Shown here: positions 47,588-57,701 of the stretch, piece by piece
Layout: every line of letters starts with the position of its first letter
How positions within the stretch are numbered: position 1 is the first letter of the stretch
NCBI RefSeq assembly: GCF_944801835.1
Contig: NZ_CALYLN010000001.1
Location: 528,001 to 592,000 of the forward strand
Direction: 5' to 3'
Source of the DNA: Bartonella sp. B1099
Lineage (GTDB): Bacteria; Pseudomonadota; Alphaproteobacteria; Rhizobiales; Rhizobiaceae
Length of the DNA: 64,000 nt
Notes under the pieces: generated by a model
The model's input: only the letters and a program-made list of their open reading frames with translations
What the model was told of the DNA's origin: nothing
Databases searched by the model: none
Made by a program: the position numbers and the translations under genes

Positions 47588-49207
47588 ATGGGCGTTGTTG
47601 CCAAAAATTTTCCCATACCTGATCTTCATCGGGTTCGTCGTGTTCTTCTTTCTGTGTCTGATAAAACGGCTGTGGTTGCCTTTGCAAAAGCCCTTTATGC
47701 AACTTACAATGTTGAATTGATTTCAACAGGAGGAACAGCCAAAACTCTCATAGCTGCTGGTTTACCTGTAAAAGATGTTGCTGACGTTACTGGATTTCCT
47801 GAAATAATGGATGGGCGTGTAAAAACACTCCATCCTTTGATTCATGGTGCTTTGTTAGGGGTAAGAGAAGATCCTAGCCATAGGGAAGCTATGGAAAAAA
47901 ACAGCATTCATGGAATTGATCTCTTGGTGGTAAATCTTTATCCTTTTGAAGAGACACTCCACTCAGGAGCTGATCCACAAACGATTCTTGAAAATATTGA
48001 TATCGGTGGACCAGCGATGATTCGCGCTGCGGCAAAAAATTATGCTTATACCGGTGTCGTAACAGCAATAAATGATTATGATTTGATTCTTGAGGAATTA
48101 AAACAGCATAACGGATGTTTAAGCTTATCCATGCGCCATCAGTTGGCAATGCGTGCGTATGCGCACACCGCTGCTTATGATACGGCAATAGCAGCATGGT
48201 TTGCACGAGATTTAAAAATTGAAACACCATCATGGCAGAGTTTTTCTGGTCATCTTGAAAGTGTTATGCGCTATGGAGAAAATCCACATCAACAGGCGGC
48301 ATTTTATCGCAATAATGAAAAACGTTTTGGCGTTGCAACAGCAAAACTTTTACAAGGCAAAGCGCTCTCTTATAACAATTTGAATGATACAGATGCAGCC
48401 TTTGAGCTCGTAGCAGAATTTGATCCGCAAAAAACTGCTGCTGTTGCTCTTATTAAACATGCCAACCCTTGTGGTGTTGCGGAAGGGAAAAATTTGAAAG
48501 AAGCTTATTTGAAAGCTCTTATGTGTGATAATGTATCAGCATTTGGTGGAATTGTTGCTTTAAATCAACCCCTTGATGAGGAATGTGCAGAAGAGATTGT
48601 TAAAATTTTCACGGAAGTGATTATTGCGCCTGATGCAACAATGGCGGCACGTGAAATTATTGCTAGTAAAAAAAATCTTCGTTTGCTCATTACAGGGGGC
48701 GTTCCTGATCCCCGTTGTGGAGGACTTCTTGCAAAAACACTTGCGGGAGGCATTTTAGTGCAATCACGTGATAATGTGGTGGTTGATGATCTTAAGTTGC
48801 AAGTGGTAACCAAGCGAGCACCAACTCAAGATGAAATGCGTGATCTTCAATTTGCTTTTCGTGTAGCAAAACACGTTAAATCAAATGCTATTGTATATGC
48901 GAAAAATAGTGCAACAGTTGGCATTGGAGCTGGACAAATGAGCCGCATCGATTCAGCAAAAATTGCTGCAAGTAAAGCAGCGGAAAGTGCAAGGAGAGAA
49001 GGCTTAACAGAAACGCTCACAAAAGGATCAGTGGTTGCATCCGATGCATTTTTTCCTTTTGCAGATGGTTTATTAGCAGCAGCTGAAGCGGGGGCAACTG
49101 CCGTCATTCAACCAGGAGGTTCCATGCGTGATGAAGAAGTTATCACGGCTGCGAATGAACAGGGTTTAGCGATGATTTTTACAGGAATACGACACTTCCG
49201 TCATTAA
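47588..49207 (+). CDS. purH: PurH, AICAR transformylase/IMP cyclohydrolase
   Basis: Bifunctional enzyme for the last two steps of purine synthesis. N-terminal MGS-like cyclohydrolase domain ([46 protein letters not shown]) and C-terminal transformylase with the catalytic Lys-His in [12 protein letters not shown]. 539 residues, full length. Ends [16 protein letters not shown] then GIRHFRH. The last 40 codons reappear as a decayed copy 83 bp downstream. Confidence 0.97.
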   Translation: MGVVAKNFPIPDLHRVRRVLLSVSDKTAVVAFAKALYATYNVELISTGGTAKTLIAAGLPVKDVADVTGFPEIMDGRVKTLHPLIHGALLGVREDPSHREAMEKNSIHGIDLLVVNLYPFEETLHSGADPQTILENIDIGGPAMIRAAAKNYAYTGVVTAINDYDLILEELKQHNGCLSLSMRHQLAMRAYAHTAAYDTAIAAWFARDLKIETPSWQSFSGHLESVMRYGENPHQQAAFYRNNEKRFGVATAKLLQGKALSYNNLNDTDAAFELVAEFDPQKTAAVALIKHANPCGVAEGKNLKEAYLKALMCDNVSAFGGIVALNQPLDEECAEEIVKIFTEVIIAPDATMAAREIIASKKNLRLLITGGVPDPRCGGLLAKTLAGGILVQSRDNVVVDDLKLQVVTKRAPTQDEMRDLQFAFRVAKHVKSNAIVYAKNSATVGIGAGQMSRIDSAKIAASKAAESARREGLTETLTKGSVVASDAFFPFADGLLAAAEAGATAVIQPGGSMRDEEVITAANEQGLAMIFTGIRHFRH

Positions 49208-49289
49208 TATAATTGGGATAATTTTCTCTTCATATAAGACAAGCATTTCAAGAGATTTTTCTTAAATCGTATATCGATCGATAACCGTT

Positions 49290-49403
49290 GAAATAGGAGC
49301 AATGATTCAATCTGGAGAATCTACACATGATGAAGAAATTATCACCGCAAAAAATGCACATAATTTAGCCATTATTTTAGGAATAGAATATTACCGTTAT
49401 TGA
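49290..49403 (+). pseudogene. Ghost copy of the purH 3' end
   Basis: Read in one frame to a TGA this gives EIGA, MIQSGEST, HDEEIITAKNAHNLAIIL, GIEYYRY. It aligns with the purH C-terminus ([37 protein letters not shown]) over 38 codons with only two short gaps, and stops at the same place. Similarity ends abruptly upstream of 49290. It lies directly downstream of purH in the same orientation. Confidence 0.88.
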
Positions 49404-49555
49404 TAGCTTTAAGAGTGGCCCTTTTACATGAGACATGTGTTAAAGGAGCTTCTTTGTATGTAGATGCATACCTGTTATGACATTATATCACAACTATTTT
49501 TAGTAATATGCTCTATTCTTAAACTAAAGAGTGTAACAAAGTTTGAGTACAGGAT

Positions 49556-49708
49556 ATGAATATTCTACGTTCTTATAGTAATTGGCGCCGTTATCGCCGA
49601 ACCATTAATGCGTTAAGCCGTCTTTCGATATATGAACTCAATGACCTTGGCATTTGTCGAGGTGATATTGATTCAGTTGCGCGGCACTATTCGCGTAAAT
49701 CTTTTTAA
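49556..49708 (+). CDS. DUF1127 (YjiS-like) microprotein
   Basis: A 50-residue Arg-rich protein, too short for usual gene finders. YSNWRRYRRTINALSRLSIYELNDLGICRGDID is the DUF1127 core, with the pattern L-x-x-L-x-x-x-x-L-x-D-I/L-G-I-x-R-x-D-I. DUF1127 proteins are abundant in alphaproteobacteria and have been tied to RNA metabolism and phosphate or carbon control. AGGATATG gives only a weak ribosome site. No partner is adjacent. Confidence 0.88.
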   Translation: MNILRSYSNWRRYRRTINALSRLSIYELNDLGICRGDIDSVARHYSRKSF

Positions 49709-50525
49709 GAGTTGTTTGAAGAATATTTGAGAGCATATTTTGCTGTAAAGAAACGGGCATTTTGAGGGTTGGTGGTTGTGACGTCGTTTTTAGTATAATA
49801 ACACTTTGATAATGACACAAAGCAGAAAAGATTTTTCCCGAGTGCTTTAGTGTAATGTTGTTTCTTGAATTCTCAATGTTTCTATGATGGGCGACTTTTG
49901 ATTTATCAAGAATGTGCATTATTTTGCGTATTTTATGAAAGATTCTACTGGAGGAGTGTCTTATTCTAAATCTATTTATATTGGATCAACTATAATCCTG
50001 TCTCTTGCACATTACCAAGCGAGGAGCGTGGTGTATGGAGTAAAGCTGTACAAAAAGGAATTATAAAGAACCGTCTCAAACGCCAAGGAGAGTATCTCAA
50101 CATTAAAAACAACCCTAGGTGTGTGATGGTACCAGCATATTACTCTATAAGCAGCTATAATGTGACCAAAACCAAGAATATTGATCACGACAGCACCTTC
50201 CAAAACTTTTTGAAGATAAGCAACCGTTTAATTTTCTCTTAACATCTTTAAAGAATGAAGATTCTTAAAATCAGTACCAATCTGTCAATAATGGTCTGTC
50301 AACATCCCCATTTCCGCTAGAGCATCCTCTCTTCTTAACACTAGCACATGAGATTCTATAGGCAAATTTTACCTCAAAATATTCATCCCACACACTTACA
50401 AAAAATGCTTCCGTGTATAAAAATTTACACAGTCCTTCAAGAGGATATACTCCCAATAAACGATGATATTTTAGGACACGAAAATAAAACGCAATAGACG
50501 ATAAGAACAATGTTTTGATTTTTTA
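49709..50525. other. Gap between DUF1127 gene and heparinase-like gene
   Basis: About 820 bp. A plus-strand frame of roughly 98 codons without a start (about 49946-50242, containing EERGVWSKAVQKGIIKNRLK) looks protein-like in part and may be a gene remnant; I do not recognise it. Otherwise AT-rich and empty. Confidence 0.45.
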
Positions 50526-52241
50526 TCAAACGGCTTGACGAATAAAACGCCAGCGAACCTTTTCCTGAAATGCAGGGCGAAAATATAAAACGATCTGCTG
50601 TGTCCGTTGTGGACCTGCTAATTCCGCAAAATCAACCGAATCTTCAAGATAAATATCCGCATCAGGCGAAATAAAATACCATACTTGCTCGCCCGCTACG
50701 TGTTCGTTCTTTACCGCTAAACACACACGCTCACCATCATAGTTAACGTCAACTTGTGGATGAAGATGAAACCGAACAGCAACATGATCTTGTTCACTTT
50801 GCGCCCTTTTATGTTTTTTCCCCTCTTTATTGGGCATAAAAAAGCGATCAAAACCTTCGATCATATCTCCACTCGTCGCCAAAATAAGACCACGCTCATG
50901 AATAAGATTAAAGGAGCGCACATAACCATTATGGCTCGCAATAAAACCTGTTTTCTCAGAATCCTCTATACGGCGCACTTGAACATCAGTTGGACCATCA
51001 AACAAAAGGGAAGCGCCATTTTTCTTTTTTTTGTAAAAAACGCCCACCGAACAATCATTAAGTGTCGCAGTTGAATGAGCTGCAGTAACACGCCCTAAAT
51101 GTCGATAGTCCTCCCGCCCATCAGGATTAACACCGGTATTGATAATAAAACGGTGTCCTTGTGAAGACATTTCAAAAGACAAACATCCCGAACAAGCCTG
51201 CTGTGCTACAGAGCGTGGTGGAAATTTTCCTGTATCGGCAAGAATTGTTGTTTGATTGGCTTTTAAGCGCTGAAACCCTGAATAACGCGCATAACTAAAA
51301 GGATGTCCTCCTGTTTCATCAAGCTCCAAAAGTGTCGATAACCGTTCCGACACGAGGGCACCAACCCCATTAAAATGCGCCAATGTTTGATCCTCATGGA
51401 TAAAGAATCGTAAAGCTGGCAACATGCGCTCAACAGAATCAATCAAAATACGGGGTGCTGTTTCATTACTTCGCATAAAAAGGCAACGTAAAGATAATAA
51501 ATCTGATAATAAATTAAGCAAAATGATAGGACTACGGGAAATATGCCCACCATCAAGCAAAATCTGAAGCGAAAGCTCTTCTATAAGCGTGGTTTGGACC
51601 TTTTTTTTCACGGCTGCAGAAACAGGCAAAGCAAGAGATGCAAACGTCAAAGCTGTTGCTGCTTGTAACCGTTGATCATTGTGCTCCATACTGCAAATTG
51701 TTACGCGCAAATAACGGAATTGCAAACCAAGTGCACGTAAAAAGCGTTTTTCAAACCGCTCGCTTGCCCCTTCTAACAACATTTTTGAGTGACAAATCCA
51801 CGAAATCAAACGCCGTGCGACAACAGGACCACTCCAAGCAAGCCCTTTTACCTTTTTACCAGCATGGTCCAGCCAATCTTCTAAAAGAGAACGTGCATGC
51901 GCTGCAGCTAAATCACTTTCTGCTGCTTCCATATGGCGCAACCAATGAAAATCATGCAGAGCCGCTTCCCATTCGGGCGTTGGCGCAACCAATGAAAAGG
52001 GTGAAACAGCACCAGAATGAACAATATGACCAGCAAAAGCAAAACGACCGTGATAAAATTCATGCGCCATCATCGGATCAGCCACATGCAAATCAATGGG
52101 ATGGGCTAAAATTTTATGAGGACGAAACCCTGAAAAACGCCAACGAAACAATGGTCCAACCCATAAACGTCGCATAACATGCTGTAGCGTATCGATACAG
52201 GCTGCTATCTTTACCTGAGGAGCTTTTACCGCAACCGCCAA
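50526..52241 (-). CDS. Heparinase II/III-like protein
   Basis: 571-residue protein of the heparinase II/III family found beside rsmB in many Rhizobiales. The N-terminal half is an alpha/alpha-toroid (SLLEDWLDH to LARSWISH-type helices, with SMEHNDQRLQAATALTFA). The C-terminal beta-sandwich shows FRLKANQTTILADTG-like and GREDYRHLGRVTAAHSTATLND, which carries the His of the lyase domain. No signal peptide is evident. Its substrate in these bacteria is unknown, and the gene may act in cell-surface polysaccharide turnover. Confidence 0.85.
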   Translation of the reverse strand: MAVAVKAPQVKIAACIDTLQHVMRRLWVGPLFRWRFSGFRPHKILAHPIDLHVADPMMAHEFYHGRFAFAGHIVHSGAVSPFSLVAPTPEWEAALHDFHWLRHMEAAESDLAAAHARSLLEDWLDHAGKKVKGLAWSGPVVARRLISWICHSKMLLEGASERFEKRFLRALGLQFRYLRVTICSMEHNDQRLQAATALTFASLALPVSAAVKKKVQTTLIEELSLQILLDGGHISRSPIILLNLLSDLLSLRCLFMRSNETAPRILIDSVERMLPALRFFIHEDQTLAHFNGVGALVSERLSTLLELDETGGHPFSYARYSGFQRLKANQTTILADTGKFPPRSVAQQACSGCLSFEMSSQGHRFIINTGVNPDGREDYRHLGRVTAAHSTATLNDCSVGVFYKKKKNGASLLFDGPTDVQVRRIEDSEKTGFIASHNGYVRSFNLIHERGLILATSGDMIEGFDRFFMPNKEGKKHKRAQSEQDHVAVRFHLHPQVDVNYDGERVCLAVKNEHVAGEQVWYFISPDADIYLEDSVDFAELAGPQRTQQIVLYFRPAFQEKVRWRFIRQAV

Positions 52242-52305
52242 AATTCCATCTCCATCTATGCTGAATCAAATACAATTTCGACCATTTTTGTAAATGAAGC
52301 GTTAA

Positions 52306-53670
52306 TTAAGCAATTTTTCGTAAACGCGCGGCAAAAAAACCATCCATTCCTAAAAAGGCAGTTTTCTCAGAATCAAAATTTTTATGACAAAAATCTGCCG
52401 GCGACGTGCGCAACATCCCCTCACAAAGCAAATGTGTGAGCTCCCCCATTTCTTCTGGATCAATAGGGTCTAAAACAATATCATTGCGTGTTGATAAAAT
52501 TTTCTCAATGAGATCTTCACCTTCTTCTCGCGCCAATGAACAATTGGAAAAAACAATCCGTCCTCCCTCCTTTACCAAAGCAATGGCGGCGACCAGCAAA
52601 TCATATTGCAACGCCGCTAACTTGACAACATCATCCCTCGATTTCGTCCATAAAATATCGGGATGACGACGGATTGTTCCTGTAGAAGAACAAGGAGCAT
52701 CAAGAAGAACCGCATCAAAAAGCTGTGTGGGATGGAAATTTCTCACATCTCCCTGCCAAATGTGAACGGAAAAATGCAGCCGTTCCATATTTTCTTTTAA
52801 ACGCTTGACGCGGTTAGCAGAAAGCTCAATGGCTGTCACCTCTGCCCCTTGCAAAGCCAATTGTGCTGTTTTTCCCCCAGGACTCGCACAAAGATCAGCA
52901 ATATTTTTACCCCGAAGCTCTCCCAATAAATAAACAGGCAACGCTGCGGCAAAATCTTGAACCCACCACGCCCCCTCACGATAGCCTGGTAAATCAGAAA
53001 CAGAACATGCCAAACGATTCAATCGAATAGAACCATTAGGCAACACCACACCGCCAAGTCTCTCCGCCCATCCAACACAATCGGATTTTACTGTCAAATC
53101 GAGTGGAGGCTCCACACTTTGAATTTCTATAATTTGACGCGCCTTCTCTATTCCATAAGTTGATACTAAAAGCTCTCCAAACCACGCTGGAACACCTTCA
53201 ATGGTCGGAATTTGTTGGCGTAAAGATGCCGCCTCACGCGCAACATTGCGCAAAAGAGCATTTACCACCCCTGAAAAACGGCGCATACGAGGATCAAGTT
53301 TCGCCACACGCACAGCTAAATCAATAGCGGCATGATCGGGAATATCAAGATAAAGAATTTGCGCCACACTGATATGCAAAAGATGCTGAAGTGACAGTGC
53401 TTGTAAAGGCAAAGGGCGCGCTAAAAAGCGCGAGAGAGCCGCCGCAATCGGCCCCCGATGACGCAATGACGTTGTCAAAATAGCCCGACACAATAAACGA
53501 TCTCGTTGTGAAAGCTTTAAATATTGTGGGTGCCCGTGTTCATTATCCGTTAAACCAGAAAGAGGCGTATCCTTATCAACAACCGCCCCTAAAAGACGCA
53601 CACACACCTGCCGAACAGCCAATCCTGGAACATCTTTTTCAGACACATGCCCCGCTTTTTTGTGTTTCAA
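52306..53670 (-). CDS. rsmB: RsmB-family 16S rRNA (cytosine-C5) methyltransferase
   Basis: NusB-like N-terminal RNA-binding domain (residues about 20-150) plus a Rossmann methyltransferase. SAM motif DLCASPGGKTAQLA, motif IV DAPCSSTGTIRRHPD and motif VI VFSNCSLAREEGED with the two catalytic cysteines are intact. 454 residues. RsmB methylates C967 of 16S rRNA in E. coli. The same-strand heparinase-like gene starts 64 bp downstream. Confidence 0.92.
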   Translation of the reverse strand: MKHKKAGHVSEKDVPGLAVRQVCVRLLGAVVDKDTPLSGLTDNEHGHPQYLKLSQRDRLLCRAILTTSLRHRGPIAAALSRFLARPLPLQALSLQHLLHISVAQILYLDIPDHAAIDLAVRVAKLDPRMRRFSGVVNALLRNVAREAASLRQQIPTIEGVPAWFGELLVSTYGIEKARQIIEIQSVEPPLDLTVKSDCVGWAERLGGVVLPNGSIRLNRLACSVSDLPGYREGAWWVQDFAAALPVYLLGELRGKNIADLCASPGGKTAQLALQGAEVTAIELSANRVKRLKENMERLHFSVHIWQGDVRNFHPTQLFDAVLLDAPCSSTGTIRRHPDILWTKSRDDVVKLAALQYDLLVAAIALVKEGGRIVFSNCSLAREEGEDLIEKILSTRNDIVLDPIDPEEMGELTHLLCEGMLRTSPADFCHKNFDSEKTAFLGMDGFFAARLRKIA

Positions 53671-53729
53671 AATAACACCTTTATATCACTGCTTCCTCAA
53701 GAGATCTCCTAGAAATCTCCTCAAAAACT

Positions 53730-54773
53730 CTATGAACGAGAACTTTTTGAATTTTCATAACGAAGCCAAGAAGGACGTTTTGTGACTCGCTGAAAAGTGT
53801 CATCTTCTTTCTCACCTGATGCATGAGCCTGACTGCGAAAATCTTCATAATTTTTCTCGTTGCTTTTTTTATTTATAGCGTCTTCTCTATTCCATCCGCC
53901 ACTTTCAGCAAGAGCCCCTTTCATCTCTTCTGCTTGCCGATAAAGAGCAGCAATACGATTTGCCGTTGCTGGATGTGTTGAAAAAAGACTATCCGCTCCC
54001 TCACCGCGCAAAGGATTGATAATAAATAGATGCGCGGTTGCTGGATTATGCTCTGCCTCTTCATTGTAAACCCCATGCCCACCATCAGCAATTTTACGCA
54101 ATGCCGAAGCTAACCATAAAGGATTACCACATATTTCAGCGCCTCTCCGATCCGCAGCATATTCACGCGTACGGCTAATGGCCATTTGCACGAGCATTGC
54201 AGCAAAAGGTGCCACGAGCAATGCAATAAATCCTCCAATTGCCCCCGCACCATGAGAATCCTCCGAAGAGCTACGCTGTCCTCCCATAAAAAAAGCAAAA
54301 TTACCAAGCATTGAAATTGCCCCTGCAATCGTTGCTGTTAGAGTCATGGTTAAGGTATCGCGATGCTCAATATGTGCGAGCTCATGCGCCATAACGCCAG
54401 CAATTTCTTCTGCACTTAACCGCTCTAACAAGCCACGACTCGCAGCAACAGCAGCATTTTGAGGATTACGTCCTGTTGCAAAAGCATTCGGCTGCACGCT
54501 ATCAAGCACATAAACCTTTGGTTGAGGAAGAGAAGCTTTTTTAGCTAAATCGCTTACGATTTTATAATAAACGGGTGCGGAATGCTGATCAACCTCACGC
54601 GCCCCGTACATACGTAAAACGATTTTATCTGAATTCCAATAAGAAAAAAAGTTTAAACCACTTGCCATTAAAAGAGCAATGACCATACCACTGCCCCCTC
54701 CAACAAGATAACCAACCCCCATAAAGAGGGCCGTTAAAAAAGCCAAAAGCATGGCTGTACGCATTATGTTCAT
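53730..54773 (-). CDS. htpX: HtpX-type membrane zinc metalloprotease
   Basis: Inner-membrane M48 protease for quality control of damaged membrane proteins. Two N-terminal membrane segments, the zinc motif HELAH in [14 protein letters not shown], two further hydrophobic segments, and the third ligand region [12 protein letters not shown]. At 347 residues it is longer than E. coli HtpX because of a charged C-terminal tail of about 55 residues, as in other Rhizobiales. Confidence 0.94.
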   Translation of the reverse strand: MNIMRTAMLLAFLTALFMGVGYLVGGGSGMVIALLMASGLNFFSYWNSDKIVLRMYGAREVDQHSAPVYYKIVSDLAKKASLPQPKVYVLDSVQPNAFATGRNPQNAAVAASRGLLERLSAEEIAGVMAHELAHIEHRDTLTMTLTATIAGAISMLGNFAFFMGGQRSSSEDSHGAGAIGGFIALLVAPFAAMLVQMAISRTREYAADRRGAEICGNPLWLASALRKIADGGHGVYNEEAEHNPATAHLFIINPLRGEGADSLFSTHPATANRIAALYRQAEEMKGALAESGGWNREDAINKKSNEKNYEDFRSQAHASGEKEDDTFQRVTKRPSWLRYENSKSSRS

Positions 54774-54860
54774 TACTCAAAAAACTCCATGATAAAAGTC
54801 TACCAATGCTATATATATGATGGGGTTTTCTTTCTGCTTCTTCAATGGAATAGGTGTAAA

Positions 54861-55076
54861 ATGAATAAAAAAGATGAAAAAACAAGCCCAAAAAATTCAA
54901 CTATTGTTAAACAGCAATCTCTTCCTCCCGCAGCACAACGCGCCCTTAAAGAAGCTGAAGCAAGGCGAAAAGACGAAGCAAAAAAAGAACACCCGTTGGA
55001 AAACGGTGGACGTGGCGGCAAAGACCCTTCCCGCTATGGAGACTGGGAAATTAAGGGCCGCGCCATCGACTTTTAA
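54861..55076 (+). CDS. DUF1674/SdhAF4-type succinate dehydrogenase assembly factor
   Basis: 71-residue protein ending in the family signature HPLENGGRGGKDPSRYGDWEIKGRAIDF. SdhAF4 homologues bind flavinated SdhA and protect it until it joins SdhB. I started at 54861 (GGTGTAAA upstream is a modest ribosome site); an in-frame start further upstream would add an unrelated hydrophobic stretch. The target sdh operon is about 20 kb away. Confidence 0.88.
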   Translation: MNKKDEKTSPKNSTIVKQQSLPPAAQRALKEAEARRKDEAKKEHPLENGGRGGKDPSRYGDWEIKGRAIDF

Positions 55077-55147
55077 AGCCATAGATTTTCAAAATTGAAC
55101 TTTTAAAACAACCAACGCCGTTTTAAATAAACATTCTTTTAAAGAAG

Positions 55148-55174
55148 ATCCGTTTTTGATTGGCAAAAACGGAT
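55148..55174. terminator. Convergent terminator between SdhAF4-type gene and rpsP
   Basis: Perfect 11-bp stem (ATCCGTTTTTG / CAAAAACGGAT) with a five-base loop in the 153-bp space between two convergent genes. Neither side has a long T-run, but position and strength suit a shared bidirectional terminator. Confidence 0.65.
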
Positions 55175-55229
55175 AATATTTATTCTCCTAGAATTTTTTT
55201 AAAAAGCGTTGATTAAGCAATCATGCTTC

Positions 55230-55604
55230 TTATTCTGAAGCAGATTCTGCGTCAGCCGCAGCTGCTGCTTCCTCTGCTGCCTGCTTTGCTGCTGCTATAC
55301 GTTCTTGTGCTTTTTTACCCGGTTCACCTTTATGTGGGTTATTGCGGGTTGGACGTTTTTTTAAGCCAGCGGCATCTAAAAACCGTAAAACGCGATCTGT
55401 TGGTTGAGCCCCTTGCCCAAGCCAATATTGGATACGTTCTTCATTAAGTTTCACCCTCGGTCCATCTTTAGGCAACATTGGATCCCATGCACCAACACGT
55501 TCAAGAAATCGCCCATCGCGCGGACTACGAACATCCGCCACAACGATATGATAATAAGGACGTTTCTTTGAACCTCCACGGGACAAACGAATTTTCAATG
55601 CCAT
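55230..55604 (-). CDS. rpsP: Ribosomal protein S16
   Basis: [38 protein letters not shown] is the standard S16 start. A C-terminal Ala/Glu-rich extension ([14 protein letters not shown]) brings it to 124 residues, as in other Rhizobiales. Same strand as aroQ and ffh, 15 bp after the chorismate mutase gene. The usual downstream rimM is missing here. Confidence 0.96.
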   Translation of the reverse strand: MALKIRLSRGGSKKRPYYHIVVADVRSPRDGRFLERVGAWDPMLPKDGPRVKLNEERIQYWLGQGAQPTDRVLRFLDAAGLKKRPTRNNPHKGEPGKKAQERIAAAKQAAEEAAAAADAESASE

Positions 55605-55619
55605 ATTTTTCTCCTATTG

Positions 55620-55952
55620 TCAGCTCTGGCTTTCGTTTAAATTGACTTTTTTTGTTTTTTGCTCTTCAGCAATAACTTCATGATGACGCACAACTTCTTT
55701 AATAATAAACTTTAAAAATCTTTCAGCAAAATCAGGATCAAGATGACTTTCCATAGCCAATTGCCGCAAACGTGCGATCTGATGTTGCTCACGCAGAAGA
55801 TCTACTTTAGGCAAATCATAACGGGCTTTTAAGCGCCCAACAGCCTTTGTACAACGAAAACGCTCTGCTAAAATATGAATCAAAGTTGCATCAAAATTAT
55901 CAATAGATGCTCGTAAATGCGCCAATTCGTTTAATACTGTTTCCTGCATCAC
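55620..55952 (-). CDS. Chorismate mutase (AroQ class)
   Basis: 110-residue all-helical protein with the AroQ pattern LRASIDNFDATLIHILAERFRCTKAVGRLKARYDLP and REQHQIARLRQLA. It would convert chorismate to prephenate. It stands between ffh and rpsP, an arrangement seen in other Rhizobiales. Two adjacent ATG codons start it; either is possible. Confidence 0.9.
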   Translation of the reverse strand: MMQETVLNELAHLRASIDNFDATLIHILAERFRCTKAVGRLKARYDLPKVDLLREQHQIARLRQLAMESHLDPDFAERFLKFIIKEVVRHHEVIAEEQKTKKVNLNESQS

Positions 55953-55973
55953 ATTCCTTTCCCTCTTTGCATC

Positions 55974-57536
55974 TTATTTTTTCTTAAAATGCTGAGGAAG
56001 TTTTCCCCTATCGGCAATGCCATTGGAAAGACCAGGAAATGTAGGATCACGTCCGGGAAGTCCGGGCAAGACCTTCCCTCCATGGCCATTTTCAATCTGT
56101 TTTTGAAGCGTTGAAAGTTGCTTCAGATCCAATCCCGATAAATCAGGCACAGCTGAAGAATCTGCACCTCCCATCCCTCCAAAACCCATTTTGGAGCCAA
56201 GGCCTCCTAACATTTTTCCCATAAAGCCGCTTTTGCCTTTACCACCCATGGCTTTCATCATATCAGCCATTTGGCGATACATCTTCAAAAGTTTATTAAT
56301 ATCAGCCGCCGTTGTCCCAGACCCCTTCGCAATTCGTTGTTTGCGGCTATGTTTTAAAAGCTCCGGATTCGCACGCTCTTGGGGTGTCATGGATGAAATA
56401 ATAGCCAATTGACGATTAAACAAACGATCATCAAGACCCGCCGCCGCAATCTGCTCTTTCACCTTACCCAATCCTGGCAACATACCCATAATACCGCCCA
56501 TTCCACCGAGTTTTTTCATTTTTTGCAACTGTTCTGCAAGATCATTCAGATCAAATTTTCCGGCCTGCATTTTTTTTGCAAAAGCAGCAGCTTTCTCATG
56601 ATCCATTGTTTCAGCCGCTTTTTCAACCAAAGAAACAATATCGCCCATTCCGAGAATACGATCAGCAATACGACTGGGATGAAACTCTTCCAAAGCCTCT
56701 ATTTTTTCACCAGTTCCAATGGCTTTAATTGGCTTGCCCGTCACAGCACGCATAGAAAGAGCCGCACCCCCACGCCCATCACTATCCATCCGTGTTAAAA
56801 TAATTCCTGTAATCCCTACACGCTCATCAAAAGAACGCGCAAGATGAACAGCATCTTGCCCCGTCAAACTATCAGCCACCAACATAATTTCGTGAGGAAG
56901 AGAACATGCTTTAATTTCAGCCAATTCAAGCATCAAAGCTTCATCGATATGATTACGCCCTGCAGTATCAAGAAGAAGCACATCATAACCGCCCAATTTA
57001 GCAGCTTGCACAGCACGTGCAGCAATATCAACGGGCAATTGTTCCGCAATAATAGGCAAAGTTGCAAGTTTTGCTTGTTCTCCCAATTGGCGCAATTGCT
57101 CCTGTGCAGCGGGACGACGTGTATCTAATGACGCCATGAGAACTTTTTTATTGTGCTTATCAGTGAAACGTTTTGCAAGCTTTGCTGTTGTGGTTGTTTT
57201 TCCGGAACCTTGCAAACCAATCATCATGATAACAACGGGAGCAGGTGCATTCAAATCACTCAGAACGCTTTCATTTCCAAGAATACGAACCAATTCATCA
57301 TGAACAATTTTAACCACCATTTGGCCTGGTTTAATTGATTTAACAATCTCAGTCCCAACGGCTTTTTCCCGCACCCTATCAGTAAAAGAACGAACAACAT
57401 CAAGAGCAACATCAGCTTCTAATAAAGCGCGACGAATTTCACGCAGCGCCTCTGCAACATCCTGATCCGACAAAGCACCACGCCCCGTCAAATGAGACAG
57501 GATAGAACCAAGTCGCTCTTGTAAGGATTCAAACAT
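55974..57536 (-). CDS. ffh: Signal recognition particle protein Ffh
   Basis: GTPase of the co-translational targeting pathway. N domain, then G domain with GLQGSGKTTTTAKLA (P-loop), DTRRPAAQEQLRQLG, DTAGRNHIDE and TRMDSDGRGGAALS, then a Met/Gly-rich M domain (MGGIMGMLPGLGKVKEQ; SMTPQER). 520 residues, with a Gly/Met-rich C-terminal tail. It heads the ffh-aroQ-rpsP group. Confidence 0.97.
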   Translation of the reverse strand: MFESLQERLGSILSHLTGRGALSDQDVAEALREIRRALLEADVALDVVRSFTDRVREKAVGTEIVKSIKPGQMVVKIVHDELVRILGNESVLSDLNAPAPVVIMMIGLQGSGKTTTTAKLAKRFTDKHNKKVLMASLDTRRPAAQEQLRQLGEQAKLATLPIIAEQLPVDIAARAVQAAKLGGYDVLLLDTAGRNHIDEALMLELAEIKACSLPHEIMLVADSLTGQDAVHLARSFDERVGITGIILTRMDSDGRGGAALSMRAVTGKPIKAIGTGEKIEALEEFHPSRIADRILGMGDIVSLVEKAAETMDHEKAAAFAKKMQAGKFDLNDLAEQLQKMKKLGGMGGIMGMLPGLGKVKEQIAAAGLDDRLFNRQLAIISSMTPQERANPELLKHSRKQRIAKGSGTTAADINKLLKMYRQMADMMKAMGGKGKSGFMGKMLGGLGSKMGFGGMGGADSSAVPDLSGLDLKQLSTLQKQIENGHGGKVLPGLPGRDPTFPGLSNGIADRGKLPQHFKKK

Positions 57537-57701
57537 TATTTACCTCATTGTTTCCGAACAAAGTTGCATAACAAACAAACCAAAAGAACACCCGAGAACG
57601 CATCGCGCCGTCGAATGTTGACCTCTGAGATCTCTTCATACCCTTAAACTGGGGTCTCAGTCGGTGGCTCCAAGTTAATTTTGTCACTGAAAGCTTGCTC
57701 C

